Of a DNA stretch of 64,000 nt, positions 18,272 to 27,066 are shown piece by piece (the stretch's first letter is position 1; every line of letters begins with the position of its first letter). The position numbers and the translations under genes were made by a program. Location: the NCBI RefSeq assembly GCF_002694385.1, contig NZ_NZMB01000017.1, positions 1-64,000 on the forward strand, in the 5' to 3' direction. The DNA is from Sneathiella sp. (GTDB lineage Bacteria > Pseudomonadota > Alphaproteobacteria > Sneathiellales > Sneathiellaceae). The notes under the pieces are model-generated. The model had not been told where the DNA came from. It worked only from the letters and a program-made list of their open reading frames with translations, and searched no databases.

Positions 18272-18656
18272 TATGAAATGGACCGGATTGGGTGCTTTTG
18301 GGCTTGACTAATCGGGCCTAATCCTTAATTTTTCAGCCATGACACATGCTAACCGACTTTTGAGCCTACGACTTATTGGCCCGGCACTCTGATTTAAGTG
18401 CCGGGGCGAATGCTGTCCTTTTCTCAAAATTGTCGGGTAAAAAATGAACGTAACGAAGGCTTCTGGGTCATTCATCTTTGGAAAATTTATCGGTTGGCAG
18501 CAGGAAGAGTTTACAGGCTCCTCCGGGGGGCTCTCTCGACTTCTATGCGGTCGCACGGGTTTACGCAGCGCCCGGCGACCGTATGCAGGCTGCATTGAAC
18601 CGAAGTGAAAAATTTCCGGACAGAAGCTGTCCGACCAGAACAAGAGGATTAAGAAA
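18272..18656 (+). promoter_or_regulatory. 385-nt structured leader of leuA
   Basis: This gap contains no supported gene. A possible promoter is TTGACT (18304-18309) with TAATTT (18326-18331), spacer 16. Three hairpins follow. (a) CCGGCACT/AGTGCCGG (18381-18388 and 18397-18404) may end rluC transcription. (b) A long stem at 18544-18585 has ATGCGGTCGC pairing with GCGACCGTAT plus CGGG/CCCG inside. (c) CGGACA/TGTCCG (18617-18633) ends 12 nt before the AGAGGA ribosome site. Two short frames (from ATG 18444 and TTG 18478) run through it, and the second ends with a TGA overlapping the leuA ATG. The layout suggests translational control of leuA by an RNA structure, possibly coupled to leader translation. 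No run of Leu codons is seen and no riboswitch class was recognised. Confidence 0.5.
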
Positions 18657-20339
18657 ATGACGTTTACCCCCGGAGAAAAATACACGGCTTTTACGCCGAT
18701 CAATCTGCCGGACCGACAATGGCCGTCCAAGGTCATTGAAAAGGCGCCGACCTGGTGCAGCGTGGATTTGCGCGATGGCAACCAGGCGCTGATTGAACCT
18801 ATGGGGCATGAGCGCAAGCTGCGCATGTTCCGCCATCTGGTGAAGCTGGGCTTCAAGGAGATTGAGGTGGGCTTCCCGGCCGCCTCGCAGACGGATTTCG
18901 ATTTTGTCCGCTTCCTGATAGAAGAAAACGAAATTCCTGATGATGTGAAGATCCAGGTGCTGACCCAGTCGCGGGACGAGTTGATCCAGCGAACCTTTGA
19001 CAGCATCAAAGGCGCCAAGCAGGCGATTGTCCATCTTTATAACTCCACCTCCACATTGCAGCGGCGTGTGGTGTTCGAGCAGGGTATGGAAGGGATCAAG
19101 AAAATCGCGACAGACGGGGCGACGCTGGTGCGCAAGCTTGCCGACGAGATGCCCGAAACCCTGGTGCAGATGGAATATTCACCGGAAAGCTTCACCCAGA
19201 CGGAGCTGGAGTATGCCTGCGAGGTGTGCGCCGCCGTCATGGATATCTGGAAGCCGACGGTGGAGAACAAGATCATCATCAACCTGCCGGCGACAGTCGA
19301 GGTGGCGAGCGCGAATATCTATGCGGACCAGATCGAATGGATGCACCGCAATCTGCCGAACCGGGACAAACTGCTGCTCAGCCTGCATCCGCATAACGAC
19401 CGGGGCACGGGCGTTGCGGCGGCGGAATTCGGCATCATGGCGGGTGCGGACCGGGTGGAAGGCACGCTGTTCGGCAACGGGGAGCGAACCGGTAACGTGG
19501 ATGTGGTGACCATTGCCATGAATATGTATACGCAGGGCGTCAATCCGGAGCTGGACTTCAGCGACATCAACGAGGTTGTCCGCACGGTGGAATATTGTAA
19601 CCAGCTGCCCGTGCATCCGCGTCATCCCTATGGCGGCGATCTGGTGTTCACGGCCTTCTCCGGCTCGCATCAGGATGCGATCAAGAAGGGCTTTGCCGCC
19701 ATGAAGAAGACCAATGACCCACTCTGGGCCATTCCCTATCTGCCCATTGATCCCGCGGATCTCGGGCGAAACTATGACGCGGTGATCCGTGTCAACAGCC
19801 AGTCGGGTAAGGGCGGCGTCGCCTATCTGTTGGAGGAAGACTACGGCATTGAACTGCCGCGCCTGTTGCAGATTGAATTCAGCAAGACGGTGCAGGGCGT
19901 AACCGACGAGACAGGTAAGGAACTGTCGTCGGCTATGATCTACGATCTCTTTGAAAAGGAGTATCTGAACGCGGACGGGGATCTTGTATTCGTCAATCAC
20001 CAGTCCGTTGCCGATCCGGATTCCGACGAACGCCGCAGCCTCATCGCAACCGTGCGGGACAAAGGCACGGATGTGAAGCTGGAAGGCGCGGGCACCGGGC
20101 CGATTGATGCTTATATGTCCGCTCTGTCGCGGAAATATAACCTGGACCTCAAGGTCAATGACTATCGCGAACATACGACCGGTTTCGGATCGGATGCGGT
20201 GGCGGTTGCCTATGTTGAAATGCGCGATTCCAGTGGCGAGCCGATTTTTGGCGTCGGCAAGCATGCCAATATCGTGACGGCCTCTCTCAAGGCGATTACG
20301 AGCGCGGTCAACCGTTCAAGAAGCAAGAATAACGGTTAA
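18657..20339 (+). CDS. leuA: 2-isopropylmalate synthase
   Basis: LeuA (560 aa) condenses acetyl-CoA with 2-oxoisovalerate, the first committed step of leucine synthesis. It is the long actinobacterial/proteobacterial type (LeuA2). The TIM barrel starts with WCSVDLRDGNQALIEPM, where R and D are catalytic/metal residues. The metal-binding HPHNDRGTG is in the middle, and VEGTLFGNGERTGNVD is a family signature. The C-terminal regulatory domain (about 430-555) normally binds leucine for feedback inhibition. It is a monocistronic unit: leader in front, terminator behind. Confidence 0.96.
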   Translation: MTFTPGEKYTAFTPINLPDRQWPSKVIEKAPTWCSVDLRDGNQALIEPMGHERKLRMFRHLVKLGFKEIEVGFPAASQTDFDFVRFLIEENEIPDDVKIQVLTQSRDELIQRTFDSIKGAKQAIVHLYNSTSTLQRRVVFEQGMEGIKKIATDGATLVRKLADEMPETLVQMEYSPESFTQTELEYACEVCAAVMDIWKPTVENKIIINLPATVEVASANIYADQIEWMHRNLPNRDKLLLSLHPHNDRGTGVAAAEFGIMAGADRVEGTLFGNGERTGNVDVVTIAMNMYTQGVNPELDFSDINEVVRTVEYCNQLPVHPRHPYGGDLVFTAFSGSHQDAIKKGFAAMKKTNDPLWAIPYLPIDPADLGRNYDAVIRVNSQSGKGGVAYLLEEDYGIELPRLLQIEFSKTVQGVTDETGKELSSAMIYDLFEKEYLNADGDLVFVNHQSVADPDSDERRSLIATVRDKGTDVKLEGAGTGPIDAYMSALSRKYNLDLKVNDYREHTTGFGSDAVAVAYVEMRDSSGEPIFGVGKHANIVTASLKAITSAVNRSRSKNNG

Positions 20340-20346
20340 ATCATCG

Positions 20347-20380
20347 GGCTGGCGGAATTTTTTCGCCAGCCTTTTCCTTT
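20347..20380 (+). terminator. Rho-independent terminator after leuA
   Basis: GGCTGGCG (20347-20354) pairs with CGCCAGCC (20364-20371) around a 9-nt A/T loop, followed by TTTTCCTTT. It starts 7 nt after the leuA stop. Confidence 0.85.
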
Positions 20381-20407
20381 CATCGGACCTTTCGGGACAA
20401 AAGGACC

Positions 20408-21079
20408 ATGACCTCTCCGGCGGAAATTCTCGTCGTTTTTGATTGTGACGGCACCCTTGTAGACAGTGCGCATAATGTGATCGCCTGTATGCAGAAGGCC
20501 TTTCAGGAGGCCGGGCTGCCGATACCGGACGATCTTTCAATCCGCCGGACCATTGGCCTCAACCCGGATGTCGCCGTCCGCGACCTCGCCGGTCGGCCGC
20601 TGTCCTTCGAACAGCTCGACCAGATCGTTACCGGCTACAAAACATCCTTTTTTCATCAGCGTTTGCAGATTGATCATCACGAACCGTTGTTTTCAGGCGT
20701 GCGTCGCGTATTAGAAGGATTGGCGGCGCGTCATGTCAGTATGGCAATCGCCACCGGTAAATCCATGCGTGGTGTCAATGCGGTGATTGCGCAGCATGGG
20801 CTGGAAGGATATTTCGGTTCTCTTCAGACGCCGGATCATAATCCAGGCAAGCCGCACCCACAGATGCTGGAAAAGGCGATGGCGATGGCGGGCGCCCGGC
20901 CGGACCGTACCTTTATGGTCGGCGATACCAGCTTTGACATGATGCTGGCGAAAAATGCGGGCTGCCGCGCCATCGGGGTCAGCTGGGGCTATCATGACGA
21001 GGCGGAATTGCGGGAAAGTGGGGCGGAACGTATCATTGACCATTTTGAAGAGCTGATCGGGGTTGTCGAAGCAGCGTGA
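20408..21079 (+). CDS. HAD-superfamily hydrolase (phosphoglycolate phosphatase-like)
   Basis: A 223-aa cytoplasmic HAD subfamily IA phosphatase. Motif I is FDCDGTLVDS (nucleophile D12, acid D14), motif II the ATGKS region, motif III the Lys in NPGKPHPQM, and motif IV VGDTSFDMMLAKNAG. The alpha-helical cap lies at about 20-85. The pattern resembles Gph, but substrate cannot be assigned. ATG 20408 is preceded by AAAGGACC. In related bacteria this type of HAD gene often precedes the ATP12 gene, as here. Confidence 0.85.
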   Translation: MTSPAEILVVFDCDGTLVDSAHNVIACMQKAFQEAGLPIPDDLSIRRTIGLNPDVAVRDLAGRPLSFEQLDQIVTGYKTSFFHQRLQIDHHEPLFSGVRRVLEGLAARHVSMAIATGKSMRGVNAVIAQHGLEGYFGSLQTPDHNPGKPHPQMLEKAMAMAGARPDRTFMVGDTSFDMMLAKNAGCRAIGVSWGYHDEAELRESGAERIIDHFEELIGVVEAA

Positions 21080-21104
21080 AGCCGTGCAATATCCAAGTCA
21101 GCCC

Positions 21105-21132
21105 TTGCATTTTTTTGAGTAATCTCTATAAG
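21105..21132 (+). promoter_or_regulatory. Putative promoter of the ATP12–pccB–pccA unit
   Basis: TTGCAT (21105-21110) and TATAAG (21127-21132) lie 16 bp apart, about 45 bp ahead of the ATP12 start. The predicted transcription start falls within the palindrome at 21133-21148. Confidence 0.5.
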
Positions 21133-21148
21133 CCTAACGACTGTTAGG
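21133..21148 (+). promoter_or_regulatory. Perfect inverted repeat at the predicted transcription start
   Basis: CCTAAC-GACT-GTTAGG has six-base arms with a 4-bp centre and begins directly after the TATAAG box. Its position suits a repressor operator or a 5'-terminal hairpin stabilising the transcript. No regulator is encoded next to it. Confidence 0.45.
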
Positions 21149-21176
21149 TTGCTGACGTGATTGTGAAGACGGCCGA

Positions 21177-21866
21177 ATGAAACGCTTTTATAAAGAAGTG
21201 ACAGCGGAGGAGCGCGATGGCGGCTTCTGTGTCCTGCTGGATGGCCGGATGATCAAAACGCCGGCGAAGGCGGGTTTACATCTGCCGACGCGGGCGCTGG
21301 CGGAGGCAATCGCGGCGGAGTGGGATGCGCAGGGAGCGGAGCTGGTTCCCGCCAGCATGCCGCTGATGCAGGCCGCCGCGACGGTGATCGACCGGGTGAC
21401 GACGCAGCGGGAAAAGGTCATTGACGATATTGCCGCCTATGGCGGATCTGACCTGGTCTGCTACCGGGCGACGCATCCGGAGGGTTTGGTGGCGCGGCAA
21501 CGGGCGGCGTGGGATCCGATGCTGGACTGGTTGAAAAACCGGCATGGCGTGACGCTGCATGTGGCGGAAGGGGTGATGCATATCCCGCAGCCGCCGCAAT
21601 CTCTGTCTGCCCTCCGGGCGGTCGTGGCGGCTCAGGGCGACATGGCGCTGGCGCCGCTTTACAATATGACATCGCTTTGCGGATCACTGGTGATCGCGCT
21701 GGCGGTTCTGGACGGACATCTATCGGCCGATCAGGCCTTCGAGATCAGTGAGCTTGACGAGACCCATGTGATGGAACACTGGGGCGCCGATGCGGAGGCG
21801 GTGAAGCGGCGGGAGAATAACAAGGAGAGTTTGGCGGCAAGCGCCCGCTTTCTAACATTAATTTAA
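21177..21866 (+). CDS. ATP12-family F1-ATPase assembly chaperone
   Basis: A 229-aa protein of the ATP12 family, which protects the alpha subunit of F1 during ATP synthase assembly in mitochondria and is shared with alphaproteobacteria. Visible features are the N-terminal FYKEVTAEERDGGFCVLLDGRMIKTPAK, the signature LAEAIAAEWDAQG, and DLVCYRA, then the C-terminal helical region with LDETHVMEHWGAD. No signal peptide, so cytoplasmic. It is followed 22 nt later by pccB. Confidence 0.93.
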   Translation: MKRFYKEVTAEERDGGFCVLLDGRMIKTPAKAGLHLPTRALAEAIAAEWDAQGAELVPASMPLMQAAATVIDRVTTQREKVIDDIAAYGGSDLVCYRATHPEGLVARQRAAWDPMLDWLKNRHGVTLHVAEGVMHIPQPPQSLSALRAVVAAQGDMALAPLYNMTSLCGSLVIALAVLDGHLSADQAFEISELDETHVMEHWGADAEAVKRRENNKESLAASARFLTLI

Positions 21867-21888
21867 ATAATAAAGCTGAGGTAGGGAC

Positions 21889-23421
21889 ATGCAAGATATC
21901 ATTCAGCAGTTGGAAGACAAGCGGGCGAGGGCCCGGCTGGGCGGCGGTCAGAAAAGGATCGATTCCCAGCACAGCAAAGGCAAGCTGACCGCGCGGGAGC
22001 GGATCGAGATTTTGCTCGATGAAGGGTCCTTTGAAGAATGGGACATGTTTGTTGAACATCGCTGCGTCGATTTCGGCATGCAGAATGAAACGGTTACCGG
22101 CGACGGTGTCATCACCGGCCACGGGACAATCAATGGCAAGCTGGTCTTTGTGTTCAGTCAGGACTTTACCGTTTTTGGTGGCTCCCTGTCCGAATATCAT
22201 GCCAAGAAAATATGCAAGATTATGGACAAGGCCGTTCAGGTCGGAGCGCCGGTTATTGGCCTCAATGATTCCGGCGGCGCGCGTATCCAGGAAGGCATCG
22301 ACAGCCTGGCCGGTTACGCCGAAGTGTTCCAGCGTAACGTGATGGCGTCCGGCGTCGTGCCGCAGATATCCGTCATCATGGGGCCATGCGCGGGCGGGGC
22401 GGTTTATTCCCCGGCCATGACGGATTTTATTTTCATGGTACGCGACAGTTCCTATATGTTCGTGACCGGCCCCGATGTGGTGAAGACGGTTACCAATGAA
22501 ACGGTGACGGCGGAAGAACTCGGCGGTGCGGGTACACACACCAGCAAATCATCGGTTGCCGATAACGCCTATGACAATGATGTGGAGGTGCTGACGGAAG
22601 TGCGGCGTCTCGTTGATTTTCTCCCCTCCAGCAACCTTGAGCCTTCTCCGCAGCGTAAAAGTTTTGATGATCCGGACCGGAAGGAAAAAAGCCTCAATAC
22701 ACTGGTCCCGGCCAACCCCAACAAGCCCTATGACATGATGGAACTGGTGGAGAAGCTGGTGGATGAGGGGGATTTCTTCCAGATCCAGCCGAATTTCGCT
22801 AAAAATATCATCACCGGCTTTGGCCGCATGGATGGCCAGACGGTCGGCATTGTCGCCAATCAGCCAATGGTGCTGGCCGGCTGTTTGGATATCGACAGCT
22901 CCAAGAAGGCGGCGCGGTTCGTCCGTTTCTGTGACTGCTTCAATATTCCGATTGTCACTCTCGTCGATGTGCCGGGTTTCCTGCCGGGAACCTCCCAGGA
23001 ATATGGCGGGATCATCAAGCATGGCGCGAAGCTGCTCTATGCCTATGCCGAAGCAACGGTGCCGAAAGTCACCGTTATTACGCGGAAAGCCTATGGCGGC
23101 GCTTATGATGTGATGGCATCAAAACATCTGCGGGGCGATGTCAATTACGCCTGGCCGTCCGCCGAGATTGCGGTGATGGGCTCCAAGGGCGCGGTGGAAA
23201 TCATCTTTCGTTCCGAAATCGGGGATGCCGAGAAAATCCAGAAGCGCACCGATGAATATCAGTCACGTTTTGCCAATCCATTTATCGCGGGACACCGTGG
23301 GTTTATCGATGATGTGATCATGCCGAATAATACCCGCCACCGGATTGTTAATTCACTGCATATGCTGAAAAACAAGCAACTGGAAAACCCGTGGAAGAAG
23401 CACGGCAATATTCCGCTGTAA
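21889..23421 (+). CDS. pccB: Propionyl-CoA carboxylase beta subunit (carboxyltransferase)
   Basis: PccB (510 aa) transfers the carboxyl group from biotin to propionyl-CoA, giving methylmalonyl-CoA. The carboxyltransferase N domain contains [12 protein letters not shown] and [13 protein letters not shown] (oxyanion region), and the C domain contains [16 protein letters not shown] and [10 protein letters not shown]. Asp at the KIQ-type specificity position was not checked structurally. GAGGTAGGGAC precedes ATG 21889. pccA follows after 22 nt, so the two form the full alpha6beta6 enzyme. No methylmalonyl-CoA mutase is in the window. Confidence 0.95.
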   Translation: MQDIIQQLEDKRARARLGGGQKRIDSQHSKGKLTARERIEILLDEGSFEEWDMFVEHRCVDFGMQNETVTGDGVITGHGTINGKLVFVFSQDFTVFGGSLSEYHAKKICKIMDKAVQVGAPVIGLNDSGGARIQEGIDSLAGYAEVFQRNVMASGVVPQISVIMGPCAGGAVYSPAMTDFIFMVRDSSYMFVTGPDVVKTVTNETVTAEELGGAGTHTSKSSVADNAYDNDVEVLTEVRRLVDFLPSSNLEPSPQRKSFDDPDRKEKSLNTLVPANPNKPYDMMELVEKLVDEGDFFQIQPNFAKNIITGFGRMDGQTVGIVANQPMVLAGCLDIDSSKKAARFVRFCDCFNIPIVTLVDVPGFLPGTSQEYGGIIKHGAKLLYAYAEATVPKVTVITRKAYGGAYDVMASKHLRGDVNYAWPSAEIAVMGSKGAVEIIFRSEIGDAEKIQKRTDEYQSRFANPFIAGHRGFIDDVIMPNNTRHRIVNSLHMLKNKQLENPWKKHGNIPL

Positions 23422-23443
23422 GGCCAAGGGAGACGATAAGAAA

Positions 23444-25411
23444 ATGTTCAAGAAAATCCTGATTGCCAACCGCGGCGAAATTGCCTGTCGTGTAATTCGC
23501 ACCGCCCGTGCCATGGGCATCCAGACGGTGGCTGTTTATTCCGATGCCGATGATGGCGCCGTTCACATGCGCATGGCCGATGAGGCCGTGCATATCGGCC
23601 CGGCTGCAGCCGCCGAAAGTTATCTGATCATCGACAAGATCATTGATGCCTGTAAAAAGACAGGGGCGGAAGCCGTCCATCCGGGTTATGGCTTTCTCTC
23701 TGAAAATCAGGCCTTCGCCGATGCGCTGGACGCGGCCGGTATTGCCTTTATTGGTCCTGGCAAAAAGGCGATTGCCTCCATGGGCGACAAGATCGCGTCC
23801 AAGAAGCTGGCCCATGCCGCCGGGGTGAATACGGTTCCCGGCCATATGGATCTGATCGACGATGCCGATCATGCCGTGAAGATTTCGAAGGAAATTGGCT
23901 ATCCGGTGATGATCAAGGCTTCCGCCGGGGGCGGGGGCAAGGGCATGCGGATTGCCCACAATGATGAAGAAGCGCGTGAGGGCTTCCAGTCGGCCAAGAA
24001 TGAGGCGATCAGCAGCTTTGGCGATGATCGCATCTTCATCGAAAAATTTGTTGTCGATCCGCGCCATATTGAAATTCAGGTGCTGGCCGACAAGCATGGC
24101 ACCTGCCTGTATCTGGGCGAGCGGGAATGCTCCATCCAGCGGCGCCACCAGAAGGTCATTGAGGAAGCGCCGAGCCCGTTTGTCGATGACGAACTCCGCA
24201 AGGCTATGGGCGAACAGGCCGTCGCGCTTTCCCGCGAGGTGGATTATCATTCCGCCGGGACGGTCGAGTTTATCGTCGGCAGTGACCGGAATTTCTATTT
24301 TCTGGAAATGAACACCCGCCTGCAAGTAGAACATCCGGTCACGGAGTTGATTACCGGCATTGATCTTGTGGAGCAGATGATCCGCGTTGCCTATGGTGAG
24401 AAGCTCAGCCTGGCGCAGGAGGACATCAAGCTGACTGGCTGGGCGCTTGAAAGCCGTCTCTATGCGGAAGATCCTTATCGTGGCTTCCTGCCCTCCATCG
24501 GGCGGCTCAGCCGCTACAAGGTGCCAAAGGGGGAAAATGTCCGGGTGGATACGGGCGTGACCGAAGGTTCGGAAATCACCATGTTTTATGATCCGATGAT
24601 CGCCAAGCTGGTCACCTATGGCGAGACCCGTGATGCGGCGATCGAGGAAATGGGGCGGGCGCTTGATGCCTATGAGGTGAGCGGTATCTCCCACAACATC
24701 AACTTCCTGAATGCGGTCTGTAATCACCGGCGGTTCAAGGCGGGCAACCTGACAACCGGGTTCATCGCCGAGGAATATCCCGACGGTTTCCACGGCGCGC
24801 CGCTCAGTGACGAGACGGTTGAAAAGTTGGTTGCCATGGCGCTTCTGGTGCATATGCGCGCCTCCAGCCGGTCCCTGAAGCATGTGGTGGCCAAAACGGC
24901 GGAAGACTGGATCGTCAGCGAAGGGAAAGAGCGTTCTTTCGCCGTCTCTGCCGAAGATGCAGACAAGGGGATCAAAGTCACACTCGGTGACAAGGAAATC
25001 GAGGTGATCAGCAACTGGAAACCCGGCAAGCGACGCATCAAAGCCAAAATTGATGGCGATAAGGTGATTGCCCAGCTCGAATTCTATCGCGGCAGTATCC
25101 GTCTCACGCATGGCGGTGCGGTGGTTGAGCTATCGGTCCGCCGCCCCGCGGCTGCCCGGCTGGCTGAGCTGATGCCGGTCAAGGTGGCGCCGGATATGTC
25201 CAAATTCCTGCTGTGTCCAATGCCGGGCATGGTGGTTGCGGTCAATGTCAAGGAAGGCGATGAAGTGAAAGCCGGACAGGCGCTGGCCGTGGTTGAGGCG
25301 ATGAAGATGGAGAATATTCTTCGCGCGGAGCAGGATGCGGTCGTCTCGGCGGTCAAGGCCGGGGCGGGCGACGTTCTCGCTGTGGATGATGTTATCCTCG
25401 AGTTTGAGTGA
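23444..25411 (+). CDS. pccA: Propionyl-CoA carboxylase alpha subunit (biotin carboxylase + BCCP)
   Basis: PccA (655 aa) carboxylates its own biotin with ATP and bicarbonate. The biotin carboxylase domain (1-450) has KILIANRGEIACRVIRTARA, the ATP-grasp loop ASAGGGGKGMR and EMNTRLQVEHPVTE. A BT linker domain follows, and the biotinyl domain at the C-terminus contains VEAMKMEN with biotinylated K621. The 3' end overlaps the convergent cyclase gene by 20 bp, with no terminator between them. Confidence 0.96.
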   Translation: MFKKILIANRGEIACRVIRTARAMGIQTVAVYSDADDGAVHMRMADEAVHIGPAAAAESYLIIDKIIDACKKTGAEAVHPGYGFLSENQAFADALDAAGIAFIGPGKKAIASMGDKIASKKLAHAAGVNTVPGHMDLIDDADHAVKISKEIGYPVMIKASAGGGGKGMRIAHNDEEAREGFQSAKNEAISSFGDDRIFIEKFVVDPRHIEIQVLADKHGTCLYLGERECSIQRRHQKVIEEAPSPFVDDELRKAMGEQAVALSREVDYHSAGTVEFIVGSDRNFYFLEMNTRLQVEHPVTELITGIDLVEQMIRVAYGEKLSLAQEDIKLTGWALESRLYAEDPYRGFLPSIGRLSRYKVPKGENVRVDTGVTEGSEITMFYDPMIAKLVTYGETRDAAIEEMGRALDAYEVSGISHNINFLNAVCNHRRFKAGNLTTGFIAEEYPDGFHGAPLSDETVEKLVAMALLVHMRASSRSLKHVVAKTAEDWIVSEGKERSFAVSAEDADKGIKVTLGDKEIEVISNWKPGKRRIKAKIDGDKVIAQLEFYRGSIRLTHGGAVVELSVRRPAAARLAELMPVKVAPDMSKFLLCPMPGMVVAVNVKEGDEVKAGQALAVVEAMKMENILRAEQDAVVSAVKAGAGDVLAVDDVILEFE

Positions 25412-26192
25412 TCGGAAGCGCATAAACCTCGACTGTTTCCTTCTTTCCCTTGACGGTCAGGGATTGCGGGATCAGTCCGGAATATGGAATGTGGGTCCTG
25501 GATAATGTTCTTGCACTGACAAGCAATTGTCCGGGGCCTGCCGCCGCCTGGATACGGGCGGCGGTATTGACCGGATCGCCAAGCGCGGTGAAATCCAGAT
25601 AATGATCATTGCCGACATTGCCGACAAAGGCGATGCCGGAATCAATACCGATCCCGACCGGCAGCCACGGCTCCTCCTTGCCTCCATAGCCGAGAGTGCG
25701 CAGCAGGGTTATTGCGCAATCAATCGCCACATTTCTGAAGTTGGGACCGGCAAAACCGGGCACGAAGAACGCCATAACTTCATCCCCGATAAGCTTGTCG
25801 ACCGTCGCATCGCGACGAATGAGAATATCGGTTGCCGTGTTGTAGAAGCGATTGAGGGTGGCCGCGAATTTTTCTGGCCCCAGCCGCTCCGCCAGTTCGG
25901 TCGAGCCGCGGACATCGGCAAACAGGATGACAACCTCAACTTCCGCGCCGCCGAGCGGCATCTTTTCACAGCAGAGTGTGCAGAGGCGGGGATTCTTTTT
26001 CGATGGAACCATACCGATAGAGCGGCAGAGGGCGCCGCCGATACCGCCGAAGGGGTTATTGCAGCCTTTGCAGCGCGGCGGACCGGGCAGCAGGCGCATG
26101 ATATGGGTCACATATTTGCGTCCGAGATGTCCATCGCAAAGCAGTTTTCGCCATTGCTCCGTCTGAAGATTGCTATGTAATTCGTCCGACAT
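25392..26192 (-). CDS. Class III adenylate/guanylate cyclase with Cys-rich N-terminal domain
   Basis: A 266-aa soluble nucleotide cyclase. The catalytic domain (about 84-225) has metal-binding Asp in LFADVRGST (D93) and in DKLIGDEVMAFF (D137), and the transition-state Asn/Arg in ALGDPVNTAARIQ. The N-terminal 80 residues carry C41-x2-C44, C56, C71-x2-C74 and C75, a zinc-ribbon or metal-sensor-like pattern. The start was set at the ATG giving MSDELHSNLQ; the frame opens 18 codons earlier, but the extension looks non-coding. cAMP versus cGMP cannot be decided from motifs seen. It overlaps the 3' end of pccA. Confidence 0.9.
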   Translation of the reverse strand: MSDELHSNLQTEQWRKLLCDGHLGRKYVTHIMRLLPGPPRCKGCNNPFGGIGGALCRSIGMVPSKKNPRLCTLCCEKMPLGGAEVEVVILFADVRGSTELAERLGPEKFAATLNRFYNTATDILIRRDATVDKLIGDEVMAFFVPGFAGPNFRNVAIDCAITLLRTLGYGGKEEPWLPVGIGIDSGIAFVGNVGNDHYLDFTALGDPVNTAARIQAAAGPGQLLVSARTLSRTHIPYSGLIPQSLTVKGKKETVEVYALPITQTRG

Positions 26193-26217
26193 AAGCGTGC
26201 GCCTTAATGACGGATAT

Positions 26218-26246
26218 AATATATCACTATTATCTAATGGAGTCAC
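26218..26246 (-). promoter_or_regulatory. Putative promoter of the cyclase gene
   Basis: On the minus strand, GTGACT (26246-26241) and TATATT (26223-26218) are 17 bp apart, about 20 bp from the predicted transcription start to the ATG. The -35 element is weak, so an activator or read-through from lipB is possible. Confidence 0.35.
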
Positions 26247-26288
26247 GGGCAGGAAAGGGCTGCGGCAAAAAAATTACCGGTTATGCGC

Positions 26289-26945
26289 TTAGCTGATCAG
26301 CGATCCCGGAATACCGCGTTTCAGGAATATCCGCTCGAACGCAGCTTTTAGCTCCATATCGAACTCGGCCATGCTGACCGGGATGCCGAGGTCGACGAGT
26401 GATGTCACCCCATGCTCAGAAATGCCGCAGGGGACAATCCCCGCATAGTGGGTGAGGTCCGGGTCCACATTTACGGATATGCCGTGAAAGCTGACCCAGC
26501 GGCGCACCCGCACACCGATGGCGGCGATTTTGTCCTCGCGATGACCGCGGTCGACCCAGACGCCAACCCGCCCGTCGCGCTTTTCGCCGCGGATCTGATA
26601 CTGTGCCAAAGTCTCGATCACCCAGTCTTCCAGATCCTGCACGAAGACGCGGATATCCGCATTGCGCTTTTTAAGGTCGAGCATCACATAAGCAACGCGC
26701 TGTCTGGGACCGTGATAGGTGTATTGCCCGCCGCGGCCCGCCTTATAGACCGGAAAGCGTTCCGGGTCCTTCAGGTCGGTCGCATCGGCGCTGGTTCCGG
26801 CCGTATAGAGCGGCGGATGTTCCAGAAGCCAGACAAGCTCGGGTGCGTCCTTGTCACGAATGTCAGCAACGCGGGCCTCCATGCGGCGGAGGGCCTCCTC
26901 ATAGGGGACAGGGGCGTCGGATATTTTCCATTCAATGCGGTGCAT
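26289..26945 (-). CDS. lipB: Octanoyl-[acyl-carrier-protein]:protein N-octanoyltransferase
   Basis: LipB (218 aa) transfers octanoyl from ACP to lipoyl domains, the first step of lipoate synthesis for PDH, OGDH, BCKDH and GcvH. Family motifs: [20 protein letters not shown], and the catalytic pair K139 ([13 protein letters not shown]) and C173 ([15 protein letters not shown]). The ATG at 26945 gives [10 protein letters not shown]; an upstream extension of 46 codons is unlike the family. It is divergent from fliN and upstream of the cyclase in the same direction. Confidence 0.95.
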   Translation of the reverse strand: MHRIEWKISDAPVPYEEALRRMEARVADIRDKDAPELVWLLEHPPLYTAGTSADATDLKDPERFPVYKAGRGGQYTYHGPRQRVAYVMLDLKKRNADIRVFVQDLEDWVIETLAQYQIRGEKRDGRVGVWVDRGHREDKIAAIGVRVRRWVSFHGISVNVDPDLTHYAGIVPCGISEHGVTSLVDLGIPVSMAEFDMELKAAFERIFLKRGIPGSLIS

Positions 26946-27004
26946 GGCCGATATATAGCAGCTTTCGGCGAAACGGCAATAAAGGCTGCAGGCAATGCGG
27001 GGGC

Positions 27005-27020
27005 TTAACATCCTGTTAAC
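27005..27020 (+). promoter_or_regulatory. CtrA-type binding site upstream of fliN
   Basis: TTAA-CATCCTG-TTAAC exactly fits the alphaproteobacterial CtrA consensus TTAA-N7-TTAAC. It lies 47 bp before the fliN start and 60 bp from the divergent lipB start. CATACT at 27031-27036 could be the -10 element. CtrA controls motility genes in many alphaproteobacteria, so the assignment to fliN is reasonable. Confidence 0.65.
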
Positions 27021-27066
27021 CCTGTTCGGGCATACTAGCGGCAGGGTTAGGCAAAGGATGCAGGCC

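Noticed and set aside
18444-18610. Leader peptide of 54 codons from ATG 18444 as a leucine attenuator
   Set aside because: It lacks consecutive Leu codons and no terminator/antiterminator pair with T-run follows; kept only as part of the leader note.
23348-25111. 587-codon minus-strand frame opposite pccA
   Set aside because: Antisense to a well-supported biotin carboxylase gene with conserved motifs on the plus strand.
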